A DNA stretch of 64,000 nucleotides from Bacteroidota bacterium. GTDB taxonomy: Bacteria > Bacteroidota > Bacteroidia > Chitinophagales > LD1. A program made the position numbers and the translations under genes. Positions 33,266 to 41,714 of the stretch are shown here, in pieces. Every line of letters begins with the position of its first letter. Position 1 is the stretch's first letter. The DNA lies in NCBI GenBank assembly GCA_947479455.1, contig CANJZE010000021.1:1-64000 (forward strand). Reading direction: 5' to 3'. The notes under the pieces are model-generated. The model was not told the origin of the DNA. It saw nothing but the letters and a program-made list of their open reading frames with translations, and searched no databases.

Positions 33266-34018
33266 ATGAAATTTCAAGACCACTTTTCGCGGCAAGCAGA
33301 AATTTACCTAAGAGCTCGACCTACTTACCCCGACAACCTTTTCGAATTTCTCGCTTCTGTTTCGCCTTCAAAAAAAATTTGTTGGGATTGTGCCACCGGA
33401 AACGGACAAGCAGCCGTTTCGTTAGCCAATCATTTCGAAAAAATAATTGCTACCGATGGCAGCGAGCAGCAGATTAAAAACGCTATGCCGCGAAACAACA
33501 TTGAATACAAAGTAGGCACAGCCGAACAAAGTGGTTTGCCAAATAATTCCGTTGACCTCATTACTGCTGCCACTGCTGCTCACTGGTTTAATCACGATTT
33601 ATTTTACAAGGAAGCTCAACGCGTAGCCAAACCAAACGGCATCATCGCATTGTGGACATATAGCGAAGCAAAAATCTCTGCACCTATTGATGAATTGATG
33701 GATTGGTTCATGTATGAATTCCTTCACGATTACTGGCCCGATGGCAGATGGTATGTGCGTAATCAATATAAAACCCTTCCGTTTCCTTTTGAGTCGCTTA
33801 GCAGTCCCGATTTTTTCTGTACTATGAATTGGAATCGAGAACAATGGCTCAACTACGTAAAAAGTTGGAGTTCTTATAATAACTATGTAGCCAAACACAA
33901 CAGCGATCCTATTGAGTTTCTGTTGCCAAAACTAAATGTGTTTTGGAATGAAGAAGAAACAAAAGAGGTTGTTTGGAAACTCCATTTGAAGTGCGCGCGA
34001 TTAAATAAAAACACATAA
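33266..34018 (+). CDS. Class I SAM-dependent methyltransferase (TMT1-like)
   Basis: A 250-residue soluble methyltransferase. ICWDCATGNGQAAVSLA (about 37-53) is motif I, IIATDGSEQQIKNA motif II, and GLPNNSVDLITAATAAHWFN motif III. The HWF signature and the C-terminal part resemble trans-aconitate or small-carboxylate methyltransferases of yeast Tmt1 and Crg1 type. The substrate is unknown. The gene stands alone. TTCTTTTG, close to a -7 box, ends four bases before the ATG. Confidence 0.85.
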   Translation: MKFQDHFSRQAEIYLRARPTYPDNLFEFLASVSPSKKICWDCATGNGQAAVSLANHFEKIIATDGSEQQIKNAMPRNNIEYKVGTAEQSGLPNNSVDLITAATAAHWFNHDLFYKEAQRVAKPNGIIALWTYSEAKISAPIDELMDWFMYEFLHDYWPDGRWYVRNQYKTLPFPFESLSSPDFFCTMNWNREQWLNYVKSWSSYNNYVAKHNSDPIEFLLPKLNVFWNEEETKEVVWKLHLKCARLNKNT

Positions 34019-34095
34019 TTCCTTTTTAGGAACTGCATTTAAATCCTGCTTACATTTTTTTGTTGGAAGGAAGATGAAACTATCATCAGAAAAAT

Positions 34096-34320
34096 TTACT
34101 CCGGCTTTTTGCTTTCCGGTTTTTCATCGAACATTTTTTCTCTGAACTTTCTTTGCCCTCGAATGTTGAACCAAATCAACATACAAAACATAGCGCAGAA
34201 CATAGGGAAGTAAACGCGGTTACTTATTTCGCGAAGCACAATAAGATTATACACGGCCACAATAATAGATGCAATAGCTGCACCAATCCATGCTTTTTCA
34301 AAATACTGTAGAATTTTCAT
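34096..34320 (-). CDS. Small two-segment membrane protein
   Basis: A 74-residue protein with two hydrophobic segments (about 10-28 and 38-52) and a basic, then acidic tail (GQRKFREKMFDEKPESKKPE). No family recognised. It is the last gene of the envelope operon, 10 bases after lptC, which favours a role near the LPS export machinery by context only. Confidence 0.75.
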   Translation of the reverse strand: MKILQYFEKAWIGAAIASIIVAVYNLIVLREISNRVYFPMFCAMFCMLIWFNIRGQRKFREKMFDEKPESKKPE

Positions 34321-34330
34321 AGTGCAAAAT

Positions 34331-34921
34331 TTATTCGAGTTGACTTGTCTTTACCCTTATGGTTCCTGTGATGTGTTTAATCACATAATCGGTAAAGTTT
34401 TCGTTGGCGGTCATTCCGTTGCCGTAAATAATTTCATCGGGCGTTGTAATCTTTACAAATGAGTTAGAGTAAATTATTTTTTTGTCCTCGTCCCAAATCA
34501 ATTCATCGGTATTTAAAATTTCTCCTTTTTGGTTAACCACGACTACACTATCACGAGCGGTCATGGAGTGACTGTTTTCGATAGCCGTGGCATATTTTGC
34601 AGTGAGGGTACTTTCAACTTTATGCTCGGCATTATAAAACAGGAGTTTCATTCCATCAGAAAATTCAAGATAAGGTTTAGCGGTGTTATAGCGCGTAACA
34701 GTATGCCCGCTTGCCTGAATGCGCACTACTCCTTCATCGGAATAATTTATTTCAACATCTTTTCCCTTTTCAATATTTACGTTGGCGCGAGAGATAATCA
34801 GCTTCGCAGTTTCAGAATTATTGCTGCAAGAAGAAAGCGAGACAGTAGACAATAGACAAAAGACAATAGATAGAAAATGAAACAGCGCGTTCAACTGTAA
34901 TTTGTTTGTTGCGCATTTCAT
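34331..34921 (-). CDS. lptC: LPS export protein LptC, lipoprotein form
   Basis: A 196-residue protein with a signal peptide ending SLSSC (lipid anchor on C32). The mature part is a beta-jellyroll of the LptC/OstA-like type: repeated beta-strand pairs with INYSDEGVVRIQASGH, YNAEHKVESTLTAKYA, ARDSVVVVNQKGE and a terminal ITTPDEIIYGNGM. LptC receives LPS from LptFG and passes it to LptA in the periplasm. The ATG at 34921 is preferred to a TTG at 34930; it lies one base from the upstream TGA. The signal peptide is encoded by a 7-base repeat array. Confidence 0.88.
   Translation of the reverse strand: MKCATNKLQLNALFHFLSIVFCLLSTVSLSSCSNNSETAKLIISRANVNIEKGKDVEINYSDEGVVRIQASGHTVTRYNTAKPYLEFSDGMKLLFYNAEHKVESTLTAKYATAIENSHSMTARDSVVVVNQKGEILNTDELIWDEDKKIIYSNSFVKITTPDEIIYGNGMTANENFTDYVIKHITGTIRVKTSQLE
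34841..34873. repeat. Heptamer array (TAGACAA) inside the lptC signal-peptide codons
   Basis: Units TAGACAA, TAGACAA, AAGACAA and TAGATAG are in tandem, with a partial unit before them. On the coding strand they encode FCLLSTVSLSS. Same family as the arrays at 39314 and 45791. Confidence 0.75.
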
Positions 34922-34922
34922 C

Positions 34923-36272
34923 TCAATCAAATTTACGCTTGATAAACCAGATATCGTTTAGCACAAAGCCGAAGGTGAGTTTGTAATAATTTTCGCGAAA
35001 AATACTTTTGTCGCTACCACCACGCGTGCCGAAATCGCCACTGATATTTAATCTGCCCACTGAACGGAATGGAAATCCAATTCCGATAGTTCCACCTGCC
35101 TGCGTAAGTGCTTTTCCGTTTACGTTGATTTCACTAACACCGTAGTAACCGCCAAAACGATATTGCACGCGGCTCAAATATTTTTTCTTATCGAGTTCAT
35201 CATACTTCGGTGTAATTTGAAAGCCAACAGAAATTCTCCAGCTATCATTCAACCCTGCATTGTTCAATGGCGAAGTGAAATTTTTCCAATTCATGAATTT
35301 GAAATCAATGCCTGCCATCCAATAACGTTCGTTGCCAAACATAACCCCCGTTCCAATATTGAACGGCAAATTGATTTTTGATTTTTTATTGAAGGTGGCT
35401 TCTGCTGTATCCACCGCAATAAATCCGTAAGTAGAGTTGTATTCAAATCGCTCCCAACGCTTCGAAAGCTTTGCATCCATTTTCATTCCGCCTGAACCAT
35501 AAGCACCAAACGTAAAGAAGATATCGCTGCGTGCATCAGGATCATTATCGTTATGAAATATTCTGCGTTGATATTGAATGCCTACGTTGTAAATAAAACT
35601 TTTCACATTCAGGTTGGTAATATTACGTGTGCTGTACGCTTCTATACTATCAGGGAAAGTGATCGTCTTTTGATAATCTAATTTGCCGAACAGAAAACCA
35701 AAATTTGCTCCAATAGAAAAGCCTCTTACTTTGTAGGCACCGCCTGCATAAACCTGATATAACGAACCCGTTCCGCTGAATACCTCGCGATGAACACCAA
35801 TAGCGGAATCATTAAAATTTTGAATGAACGTGTAATTAATGTTGGTATAAGGAAGCAACCCAAGGCTAATCGCATAGCTATTCTTTTTCGGATTCGGAAC
35901 AAATGCAATGGCAAAGTGACTGATGCCACCGCTTGTAGCTTTATAAGTAGAATCTTTCACGATGCTCAGTCCGTCAAAGTTAGCACCTATCTCAACCGTA
36001 GTGCGCGTGAGCGAAGCATACGATGCAGGATTGGTATAATTGATATTTACAGAGCTGAAATAAGGAGCAGCTAATTCACCCATTCCTTTGTTTGCCGAAA
36101 AAACGGTTGAACGAACATAACCCAAACCATAACGCGAGTAAGGCGAAGAGGCCTGAGCGAAGACAGATTGAATATTGAAAATTGAAAATTGAACAACAAA
36201 CAGCATCGTCAAAATCCGAAAATTCATGCTGAAAGTTCGGGTGTTAAATAGAGATGCAAATATTTTTTTCAT
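34923..36272 (-). CDS. Outer-membrane beta-barrel protein of the lptC-coaX operon
   Basis: A 449-residue exported protein. A signal peptide (hydrophobic run about 20-38, ending VFAQ) is followed by SSPYSRYGLGY and a barrel of alternating hydrophobic and aromatic strands with Gly turns (GANFGFLFGKLDY, GTGVMFGNERYWMAG, GFVLNDIWFIKRKF at the end). The sequence starts with a 7-residue pattern found in many Bacteroidota outer-membrane proteins, but the exact function is unknown. It overlaps coaX by four bases and precedes lptC by one base, so it is an envelope protein by sequence and company. Part of the signal peptide is coded by the heptamer array at 36167-36194. Confidence 0.83.
   Translation of the reverse strand: MKKIFASLFNTRTFSMNFRILTMLFVVQFSIFNIQSVFAQASSPYSRYGLGYVRSTVFSANKGMGELAAPYFSSVNINYTNPASYASLTRTTVEIGANFDGLSIVKDSTYKATSGGISHFAIAFVPNPKKNSYAISLGLLPYTNINYTFIQNFNDSAIGVHREVFSGTGSLYQVYAGGAYKVRGFSIGANFGFLFGKLDYQKTITFPDSIEAYSTRNITNLNVKSFIYNVGIQYQRRIFHNDNDPDARSDIFFTFGAYGSGGMKMDAKLSKRWERFEYNSTYGFIAVDTAEATFNKKSKINLPFNIGTGVMFGNERYWMAGIDFKFMNWKNFTSPLNNAGLNDSWRISVGFQITPKYDELDKKKYLSRVQYRFGGYYGVSEINVNGKALTQAGGTIGIGFPFRSVGRLNISGDFGTRGGSDKSIFRENYYKLTFGFVLNDIWFIKRKFD
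36167..36194. repeat. Heptamer array (ATTGAAA) inside the outer-membrane protein signal peptide
   Basis: Four exact-length units, ATTGAAT, ATTGAAA, ATTGAAA, ATTGAAC, coding on the opposite strand for FSIFNIQS. Confidence 0.8.
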
Positions 36273-36988
36273 GGAAGATTATAATTCAGAATGCGGTTCA
36301 ACCCCTCGAGGACTAAATAAGGGCGGGCAAATATCTCAGTTTTGAGCAGAGAAACAAATAAACCCGCATCGCCTCCTGTGGCTATTACATTCAGGTCACC
36401 AAAACGCTTTTTATATTCATTTATTATGCCGTCTGTCTCTTCTTTTATTCCGTTCACCACTCCGCTCAAGATAGATGTAGAAGTATCTGTGCCGGTAAGT
36501 TCAAACGTGCTAAACTGCATTGGGTCAACAAGCGGAAGTTTAGCGGTGTAATTGTGCAGGGCTTTAAAACGCATCATCATACCCGGTGAAATAGCACCAC
36601 CGCAAAATTCATCTTTCGCATTTACAAAGTCATAAGTAATGCAGGTGCCGAAATCAATTTTTAAAACATTTTTCTGAGGGAAAAGAAAATTAGCTGCTGC
36701 ACTTCCCGCAATTCTATCGGCACCGAGGGTTTGTGGTGTGGTATATGAAATTCTCAAAGGCAGTTTCAATTCGTGCGAAAGAAAAAGTGTTTTGATTTTT
36801 TTCTTCTGCGATAATTTGAATTCTACTAATTCGCTTGAACCTGTTTTTGAAAGAATGGCATTTTCAATTTTGAAGTTTTTCAAAACCTCTTCTATGCTGT
36901 GCTCATCATGAAAAATTTCTTTGAGTTCGTCCTGCTCAAACAGCCCGAGCTTTACCTGCGTGTTTCCTATGTCGACCGCCAGATTCAT
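36269..36988 (-). CDS. coaX: Type III pantothenate kinase
   Basis: Phosphorylates pantothenate, the first step of coenzyme A synthesis. The 239 residues show the ASKHA fold: phosphate-1 loop AVDIGNTQVKLGLF (4-17), phosphate-2 loop IDFGTCITYDFV, TLGADRIAGSAAANFLF, and the GGAISPGMMMRFKAL motif. CoaX needs K+ or NH4+ and is not inhibited by CoA. It overlaps the CapA-SPOR gene upstream (ATGA) and the outer-membrane protein gene downstream, so it is embedded in an envelope operon by position only. Confidence 0.93.
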   Translation of the reverse strand: MNLAVDIGNTQVKLGLFEQDELKEIFHDEHSIEEVLKNFKIENAILSKTGSSELVEFKLSQKKKIKTLFLSHELKLPLRISYTTPQTLGADRIAGSAAANFLFPQKNVLKIDFGTCITYDFVNAKDEFCGGAISPGMMMRFKALHNYTAKLPLVDPMQFSTFELTGTDTSTSILSGVVNGIKEETDGIINEYKKRFGDLNVIATGGDAGLFVSLLKTEIFARPYLVLEGLNRILNYNLP

Positions 36989-39360
36989 TGCAATACTCTT
37001 TTGCCCGACACATACTTACTGATGAAACTTTGCTTATAGCGCGGTTGTATTTGCGTTTTCCAATATTGTTCACACTCTTCGTTGGTTTTAAATTTACCGA
37101 GCAAATATTTGAACAAGCCTTCTTCTTCTAAAACTTCATATCCTTTCAAGTGCGTGTAATAATTAGTGTCGAGCGGAATGAATTTTTTTAGCGCGTAAAA
37201 CTGAATGCGATAAAAAGTATCAAACACTACTTTCGAATTTGTCCCACTCACAGGTTTGATTTCCGAGTTAATTGCGGAAGTGTTTTTTGAAGCAATATTT
37301 TCAGTAGCTGTTGGACTTGTTTCGATGCTTACTTCCTTTTCTCTTTCTTTAGTTTCTGTTGTTGCTTTTTTCTGTTTAGCTGCGGCAACTTCTTTTTCTT
37401 TCAACTCATAATCGTTACCAACGGTGTGGTAATTGGTATTAGCAGGTTGATTTTTGCTTTTGCTTTTTGCGGTTGATGTATCAACAGCAGTCGTTTTGTT
37501 TTTTCTGTTTACAGAATCTTTTTCTGCCAATAAATTTTCGCTGTTCTGTTTATTGTTTTTTGCAACTGATGAACTATCGTTTGAAGCAACCTTGCTTTTA
37601 GCCACAGCAACAACTTTGGTTGAATCATTATTTACTGGAATCACATCTGCTTTCTTCTCAGCTACATTTTTTTCTTTTGTCGAAGCTTTCTTGTTCTCTT
37701 TTCTGTTTTCAGCAACAACAGGGTTTGTGGCTGTAGTATCAGCGCTAGGAATTTTCAACGCCACACTTTCATTATTCAAAACAGCGGTAATTGTTTTACG
37801 CGTAAGGCTATCAGTTGCCTGCGGATAAAGATTAGGCGCGTTTCCATTTATTGGTTTCGAAGATAGAGAACTTGTTTCGGTTGTATTATCAAGAATGCTT
37901 TTTGCTTTAGGGTATTGTTTTCCTAAAGACGTTTCCGGTTTAATCGGCTCTTCATATAACACAGCGATGGATGGTGGATTGTTTGAACCTAAAGTAGCCA
38001 TTGGTAAAACGGGAGCATCGCTTGGGTCAATTTCACTGGCGCGTTTCTGACTGAATTTATTGTTGAGCGATGCGCTGGTGATATCGATTGTTTCCTGAAC
38101 ATTGTTTACGATAAGTTCGTTGAGGTTGTATTGAATTTCATCGGCAGTTGCACCTAAAAGTTTGCGCACATCATACGCGCTATTCACGGCTCTTCTTTTT
38201 TCTATGTAAGGAATGTTGGGGAAAATATCTCCGCTTTCAACGTTAGAACATGGCACAGCAAAAACCTTTGTAGCACCATGAGCGGAAGTGGTATCGTAAT
38301 AAGTGTAAACCGGAATAGCTCCCCAATCATTCACATCGGTTTCTCCGGTGAAATTATTTTTCTTCAATTCCAAATCAATCAAATAACCCTTCCGGTTTTT
38401 TACATCATCGTTACTCGCAATTAAATTTCCGAGCGAGTAAGCTACAATGCCTTCCTTCATTTGTCCGTTGCGATTGTAACTATTGTAGTCAATGCGCATG
38501 GGCGCATTCGGATTAGTGCCCACAACCATATTCGCTCCCAATTGAAAAGCGTATTGCACAATATCCATTTGCATGTAGTTGGGCGTTTCCTGATTGTTCG
38601 CGCCCCAATCGAAATAGGCAATAATAAAATCAGGTTTTTGCGCCAGCGCCATTCGCATATCTCGCTCAATGGCAAACTTGTCAATTTCGTTAATGATAAA
38701 ATCGCGGGAGATGGATGGACGATTGGTGACGCGCGTGTAATTCAATATTGCAATCCGGAAACCCTTTTTGTTGATGATGAGCGGATAATTTCCGTTTCGT
38801 TGCATATTGTCGGTGAATGCGCCCGTATGATACATGTCGTACGTATTCAGCAAATCGCGCGTGCGCTTCAACATCGTTTTGCTGATGTTTGCCGTGTGAA
38901 TATTTGCGTGCATAGCCACATTGATGCCGGCATATTTCAACGCTAAAGCAAATTCATCGGGAGCCGAAAACATATTTTTCACATTGTTGCCAAATGATGT
39001 TTTCAAATTCACAATGGAGATGTCACCAAGATTTAAAATTGGTTGAATGTACTTGAACTCATTTCTGAAATCATACTTCTTAGTTTTTTCATCGTACGCG
39101 TAGTTCAAATGTTTTTCGGTTTGATAAACATTGCCACCAATCATTACATGGAGAATACGAAACGAGTCAACGGTTTCTTTTCCTTCATCGTGTTTAATAT
39201 GCACCAACCGCTGACGAAGTTTGATAATGCCACTCGTGCTATCGCCTTGCGAAAACGAAAATTGAAACGAGCATATCACAGCTATAAAAACCAAACACAA
39301 AGAACAGAATGTCTTTGTCTCTTGTCTCTTGTCTAAAATCTCTTGTCTATTTTTTTTCAC
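36985..39360 (-). CDS. CapA-like metallophosphoesterase domain fused to a SPOR-like domain
   Basis: A 791-residue protein. The N-terminal signal (about 16-38) is followed by a CapA/PGA-cap domain (about 60-385, with IQPILNLGDISIVNLK, GINVAMHANIHTANIS, KGFRIAILNYTR and GIVAYSLGNLIAS). A long Lys/Ser/Thr/Asn-rich linker (about 500-700) leads to a SPOR-like C-terminal domain (about 705-791, RIQFYALKKF, YLLGKFKTNEECEQYW). SPOR domains bind denuded peptidoglycan at the septum. In the CapA part, usual catalytic positions are altered: the early GD is GG, the NLEG Glu is Lys, and the NNH-D Asp is Asn. It is therefore probably a non-catalytic, cell-wall-bound protein. The GTG start is directly after the upstream TGA. 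Confidence 0.83.
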   Translation of the reverse strand: MKKNRQEILDKRQETKTFCSLCLVFIAVICSFQFSFSQGDSTSGIIKLRQRLVHIKHDEGKETVDSFRILHVMIGGNVYQTEKHLNYAYDEKTKKYDFRNEFKYIQPILNLGDISIVNLKTSFGNNVKNMFSAPDEFALALKYAGINVAMHANIHTANISKTMLKRTRDLLNTYDMYHTGAFTDNMQRNGNYPLIINKKGFRIAILNYTRVTNRPSISRDFIINEIDKFAIERDMRMALAQKPDFIIAYFDWGANNQETPNYMQMDIVQYAFQLGANMVVGTNPNAPMRIDYNSYNRNGQMKEGIVAYSLGNLIASNDDVKNRKGYLIDLELKKNNFTGETDVNDWGAIPVYTYYDTTSAHGATKVFAVPCSNVESGDIFPNIPYIEKRRAVNSAYDVRKLLGATADEIQYNLNELIVNNVQETIDITSASLNNKFSQKRASEIDPSDAPVLPMATLGSNNPPSIAVLYEEPIKPETSLGKQYPKAKSILDNTTETSSLSSKPINGNAPNLYPQATDSLTRKTITAVLNNESVALKIPSADTTATNPVVAENRKENKKASTKEKNVAEKKADVIPVNNDSTKVVAVAKSKVASNDSSSVAKNNKQNSENLLAEKDSVNRKNKTTAVDTSTAKSKSKNQPANTNYHTVGNDYELKEKEVAAAKQKKATTETKEREKEVSIETSPTATENIASKNTSAINSEIKPVSGTNSKVVFDTFYRIQFYALKKFIPLDTNYYTHLKGYEVLEEEGLFKYLLGKFKTNEECEQYWKTQIQPRYKQSFISKYVSGKRVLQ
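39314..39348. repeat. Heptamer array (CTTGTCT) at the CapA-SPOR start codons
   Basis: Five units in tandem, TTTGTCT, CTTGTCT, CTTGTCT, AAAATCT, CTTGTCT, lie over the first codons of the CapA-SPOR gene and just before its signal peptide. Confidence 0.75.
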
Positions 39361-40011
39361 TCAATTCAAAATTTCTTCGTTCTCTAAAATTCTAATGCCT
39401 TTAATTTTTTGCTGTGCAAGGCTCACCATCAATTTACCAAGCAGGTCAGCGGACGTACCACGATATTTTTTTAAAGGTCCTACAAAAAGAAACGAAAGCT
39501 TTTCAGCGGCAAACCTTCCTATTTCTTCCCCAGCTCTTCTTTCTTTTCTGTCTCCCAATAAAATTGACGGACGCAAAATAACCAGCGATTCAAAATTCAA
39601 CTTCATTAACTCATTTTCCAGTTCGCCTTTTGTTTTGCTATAAAAAACAAAAGAGGCGGCATCGGCACCCAAAGACGAAACAAGGATGAATTTTTTAGCA
39701 CCATTCCATAAACCGAGTTGAGCTACCTGCAAAGGAATTTCGAAATCTACTTTTCGGAACCCTTCTTTACTTCCTGCTTTGGCAATGGTAGTTCCCATTG
39801 CACAAAAAACATCATCAGCTTTCAATTGGTCTTTGATGCGTTCAAGATTTTCAAAATCGGTTACGATGTTTTCAAGTTTCGGATTTTGCAACAAAAGCCT
39901 TTTTCTGGTAAGCGCAATCACTTTTTCATAAGCGGCAGAAGCGAGCAACTCCTTTAAACATTGCTCGCCCACCAAACCTGTTGACCCGATTATTAAAGCT
40001 GTTTTTGCCAT
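39361..40011 (-). CDS. NAD(P)-binding Rossmann protein (YbjT/HTATIP2-like)
   Basis: A 216-residue short-chain-dehydrogenase-like protein. IIGSTGLVGEQCLKELL (7-23) binds the dinucleotide, DDVFCAMGTTIAKAG follows, and FILVSSLGAD with the YSKTKGELE Tyr-Lys pair completes the fold. It looks like atypical SDR/HTATIP2 group members, whose substrate is unclear. It is the first gene of the envelope operon, with its TGA adjoining the next GTG. A palindromic element lies upstream. Confidence 0.85.
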   Translation of the reverse strand: MAKTALIIGSTGLVGEQCLKELLASAAYEKVIALTRKRLLLQNPKLENIVTDFENLERIKDQLKADDVFCAMGTTIAKAGSKEGFRKVDFEIPLQVAQLGLWNGAKKFILVSSLGADAASFVFYSKTKGELENELMKLNFESLVILRPSILLGDRKERRAGEEIGRFAAEKLSFLFVGPLKKYRGTSADLLGKLMVSLAQQKIKGIRILENEEILN

Positions 40012-40055
40012 GCGCTAAAAATAGAAATTGAAGTGAGTTTGGTATGATTAAAAGA

Positions 40056-40168
40056 TGAGGCTGTCTCAAAAGCTGATAATTTACACTTCGGTCAGATGGA
40101 AGCATCTGACCGCACAACGTGGAGTCGGATGCTTCCATCCGACACAAGATACTTTTGAGACAGCCTCA
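40056..40168. mobile_element. 113-bp palindromic element with 17-bp terminal inverted repeats, MITE-like
   Basis: Ends TGAGGCTGTCTCAAAAG (40056-40072) and its exact complement (40152-40168) bracket two hairpins: GTCAGATG-GAAG-CATCTGAC (40091-40110) and GTCGGATG-CTTC-CATCCGAC (40124-40143). The two hairpins are near copies in opposite orientation. Ends like these resemble insertion sequence termini, but there is no transposase and no clear target duplication. It may also terminate purD transcription. Confidence 0.7.
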
Positions 40169-40170
40169 AT

Positions 40171-41472
40171 TTATCGAAACTCATAACCTATATCTTTCCG
40201 ATAATATTTTCCCTCGAAATTTATTTTCTCAATCGCAGCATTCGATTTAGCAACGGCTTCATGAATATCTTTGCCATAAGAACTAACCGCAAGCACCCTT
40301 CCGCCATTCGTCAATATTTTATCTCCGTCATCTTTCGTTCCTGCGTGAAAAATAATCGTCTCGTTGTATTCACTGCTTCCTGCTACTGTTTCCTGCCGCT
40401 GTATTCCAGTTATCTCTTTCCCTTTCTCATAATCTTCAGGATAACCACCCGATGCCACAATCACAGTGGCACAAGCGCGCTCATCAATTTCAATTTGCAT
40501 TTCCTGCAAACTGCCGCTGCCTACTGCTGCTAAAAGTTTAACTAAATCGTTCTTAATACGAGGCAGCACAATCTCTGTCTCAGGGTCGCCCATTCTGCAA
40601 TTGTATTCAATCACATAAGGTTCGCCATTCACGTTCATAAATCCGATATAGATAAAACCTTTGTAAATGATATTGTCTTTTTTCAATCCTTCAATGGTGG
40701 GAATGATTACGCGCTCTTCCACTTTTTTCATCAGCACAGCATCTACAAACGGAACAGGAGAAATACAGCCCATACCTCCTGTGTTTAATCCCGTATCGCC
40801 TTCGCCAATGCGTTTGTAATCTTTTGCATTGGGAAGAATTTTGTAGTTCACTCCATCGGTCAGCACGAAAACAGAAAACTCAATTCCTTTTAAAAATTCT
40901 TCAATCACCACCTTCGCACTTGCCTTGCCAAATTTATTCTGCTCAATCATTTCTCGGAGATTGTCTTTGGCTTCTCCGTGCTCGTTAATAATCAAAACAC
41001 CTTTTCCCGCAGCCAATCCATCGGCTTTTAAAACGATAGGCGGAGTTTGCTCATCAATAAAATCGAAACCATCTTCTAAATTTTCAATCGTAAATTCTCC
41101 ATAAGCAGCAGTAGGAATGTTGTGGCGAACCATGAACTGTTTTGCGAATGCTTTGCTGCCTTCCAATTGAGCACCCGCTTTTGATGGGCCGATAACAGGG
41201 ATGTTTTTCAATTCGTCTTTCGCTTGAAAATAATCGTAGATACCATTCACCAATGGATCTTCGGGGCCAACTACAACGAGTTCAATTTTATTTTCGAGAA
41301 CAAATTTTTCAATAACATCAAAATCATTCACGCTAATAGCTACATTTTCTCCGTGCTGAGAAGTTCCTGCATTTCCCGGAGCAATAAAAAGTTTTTCGCA
41401 AAGCGGACTTTGAGAAAGTTTCCAGGCAAAAGCATGTTCGCGACCACCGGCACCCAACAACAATATCTTCAT
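40171..41472 (-). CDS. purD: Phosphoribosylamine-glycine ligase
   Basis: Second step of purine synthesis: joins glycine to phosphoribosylamine using ATP. The 433 residues have the ATP-grasp plan, starting LLLGAGGREHAFAWKL, with FIAPGNAGT, the VGPEDPL loop, the grasp core PIVLKADGLAAGKGV, LNTGGMGCISPVP and EYNCRMGDPETE. The length and all motifs are standard. It ends three bases before the palindromic element. No other pur gene is in view. Confidence 0.96.
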   Translation of the reverse strand: MKILLLGAGGREHAFAWKLSQSPLCEKLFIAPGNAGTSQHGENVAISVNDFDVIEKFVLENKIELVVVGPEDPLVNGIYDYFQAKDELKNIPVIGPSKAGAQLEGSKAFAKQFMVRHNIPTAAYGEFTIENLEDGFDFIDEQTPPIVLKADGLAAGKGVLIINEHGEAKDNLREMIEQNKFGKASAKVVIEEFLKGIEFSVFVLTDGVNYKILPNAKDYKRIGEGDTGLNTGGMGCISPVPFVDAVLMKKVEERVIIPTIEGLKKDNIIYKGFIYIGFMNVNGEPYVIEYNCRMGDPETEIVLPRIKNDLVKLLAAVGSGSLQEMQIEIDERACATVIVASGGYPEDYEKGKEITGIQRQETVAGSSEYNETIIFHAGTKDDGDKILTNGGRVLAVSSYGKDIHEAVAKSNAAIEKINFEGKYYRKDIGYEFR

Positions 41473-41636
41473 CTTGATTCAGAATTTATGGCGCGAATCT
41501 AAAATCGCAACGGACACATTCGCCCATTTATTCTCCACACTCTGCCAATAATTCTTTAAAAAATCCTTTGCTTGATTATTGAATTCAACCGCTTCGGCAA
41601 AACTTTTAGTTTAGCACCCCTTAAAGAAGAAGAAGA

Positions 41637-41708
41637 AATAATCAATAACCAATTTTCAATATTAAACACGACTACAGTCTTATCAATTATCATTAATCAA
41701 TAATCAAT
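41637..41708. repeat. Degenerate heptamer arrays in the secA leader
   Basis: Units AATAATC, AATAACC, AATTTTC, AATATTA (41637-41664), then TATCAAT, TATCATT, AATCAAT, AATCAAT (41681-41708), keep a 7-base period. The second array ends six bases before the secA ATG. The rest of the 240-base purD-secA gap holds a TAGTTTAG box (41607-41614). Confidence 0.65.
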
Positions 41709-41714
41709 TCAGCA

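Noticed and set aside
37454-37828. A 124-codon frame opposite the CapA-SPOR linker
   Set aside because: It is antisense to a Lys/Ser/Thr-rich linker, which gives Phe/Leu-rich frames by composition.
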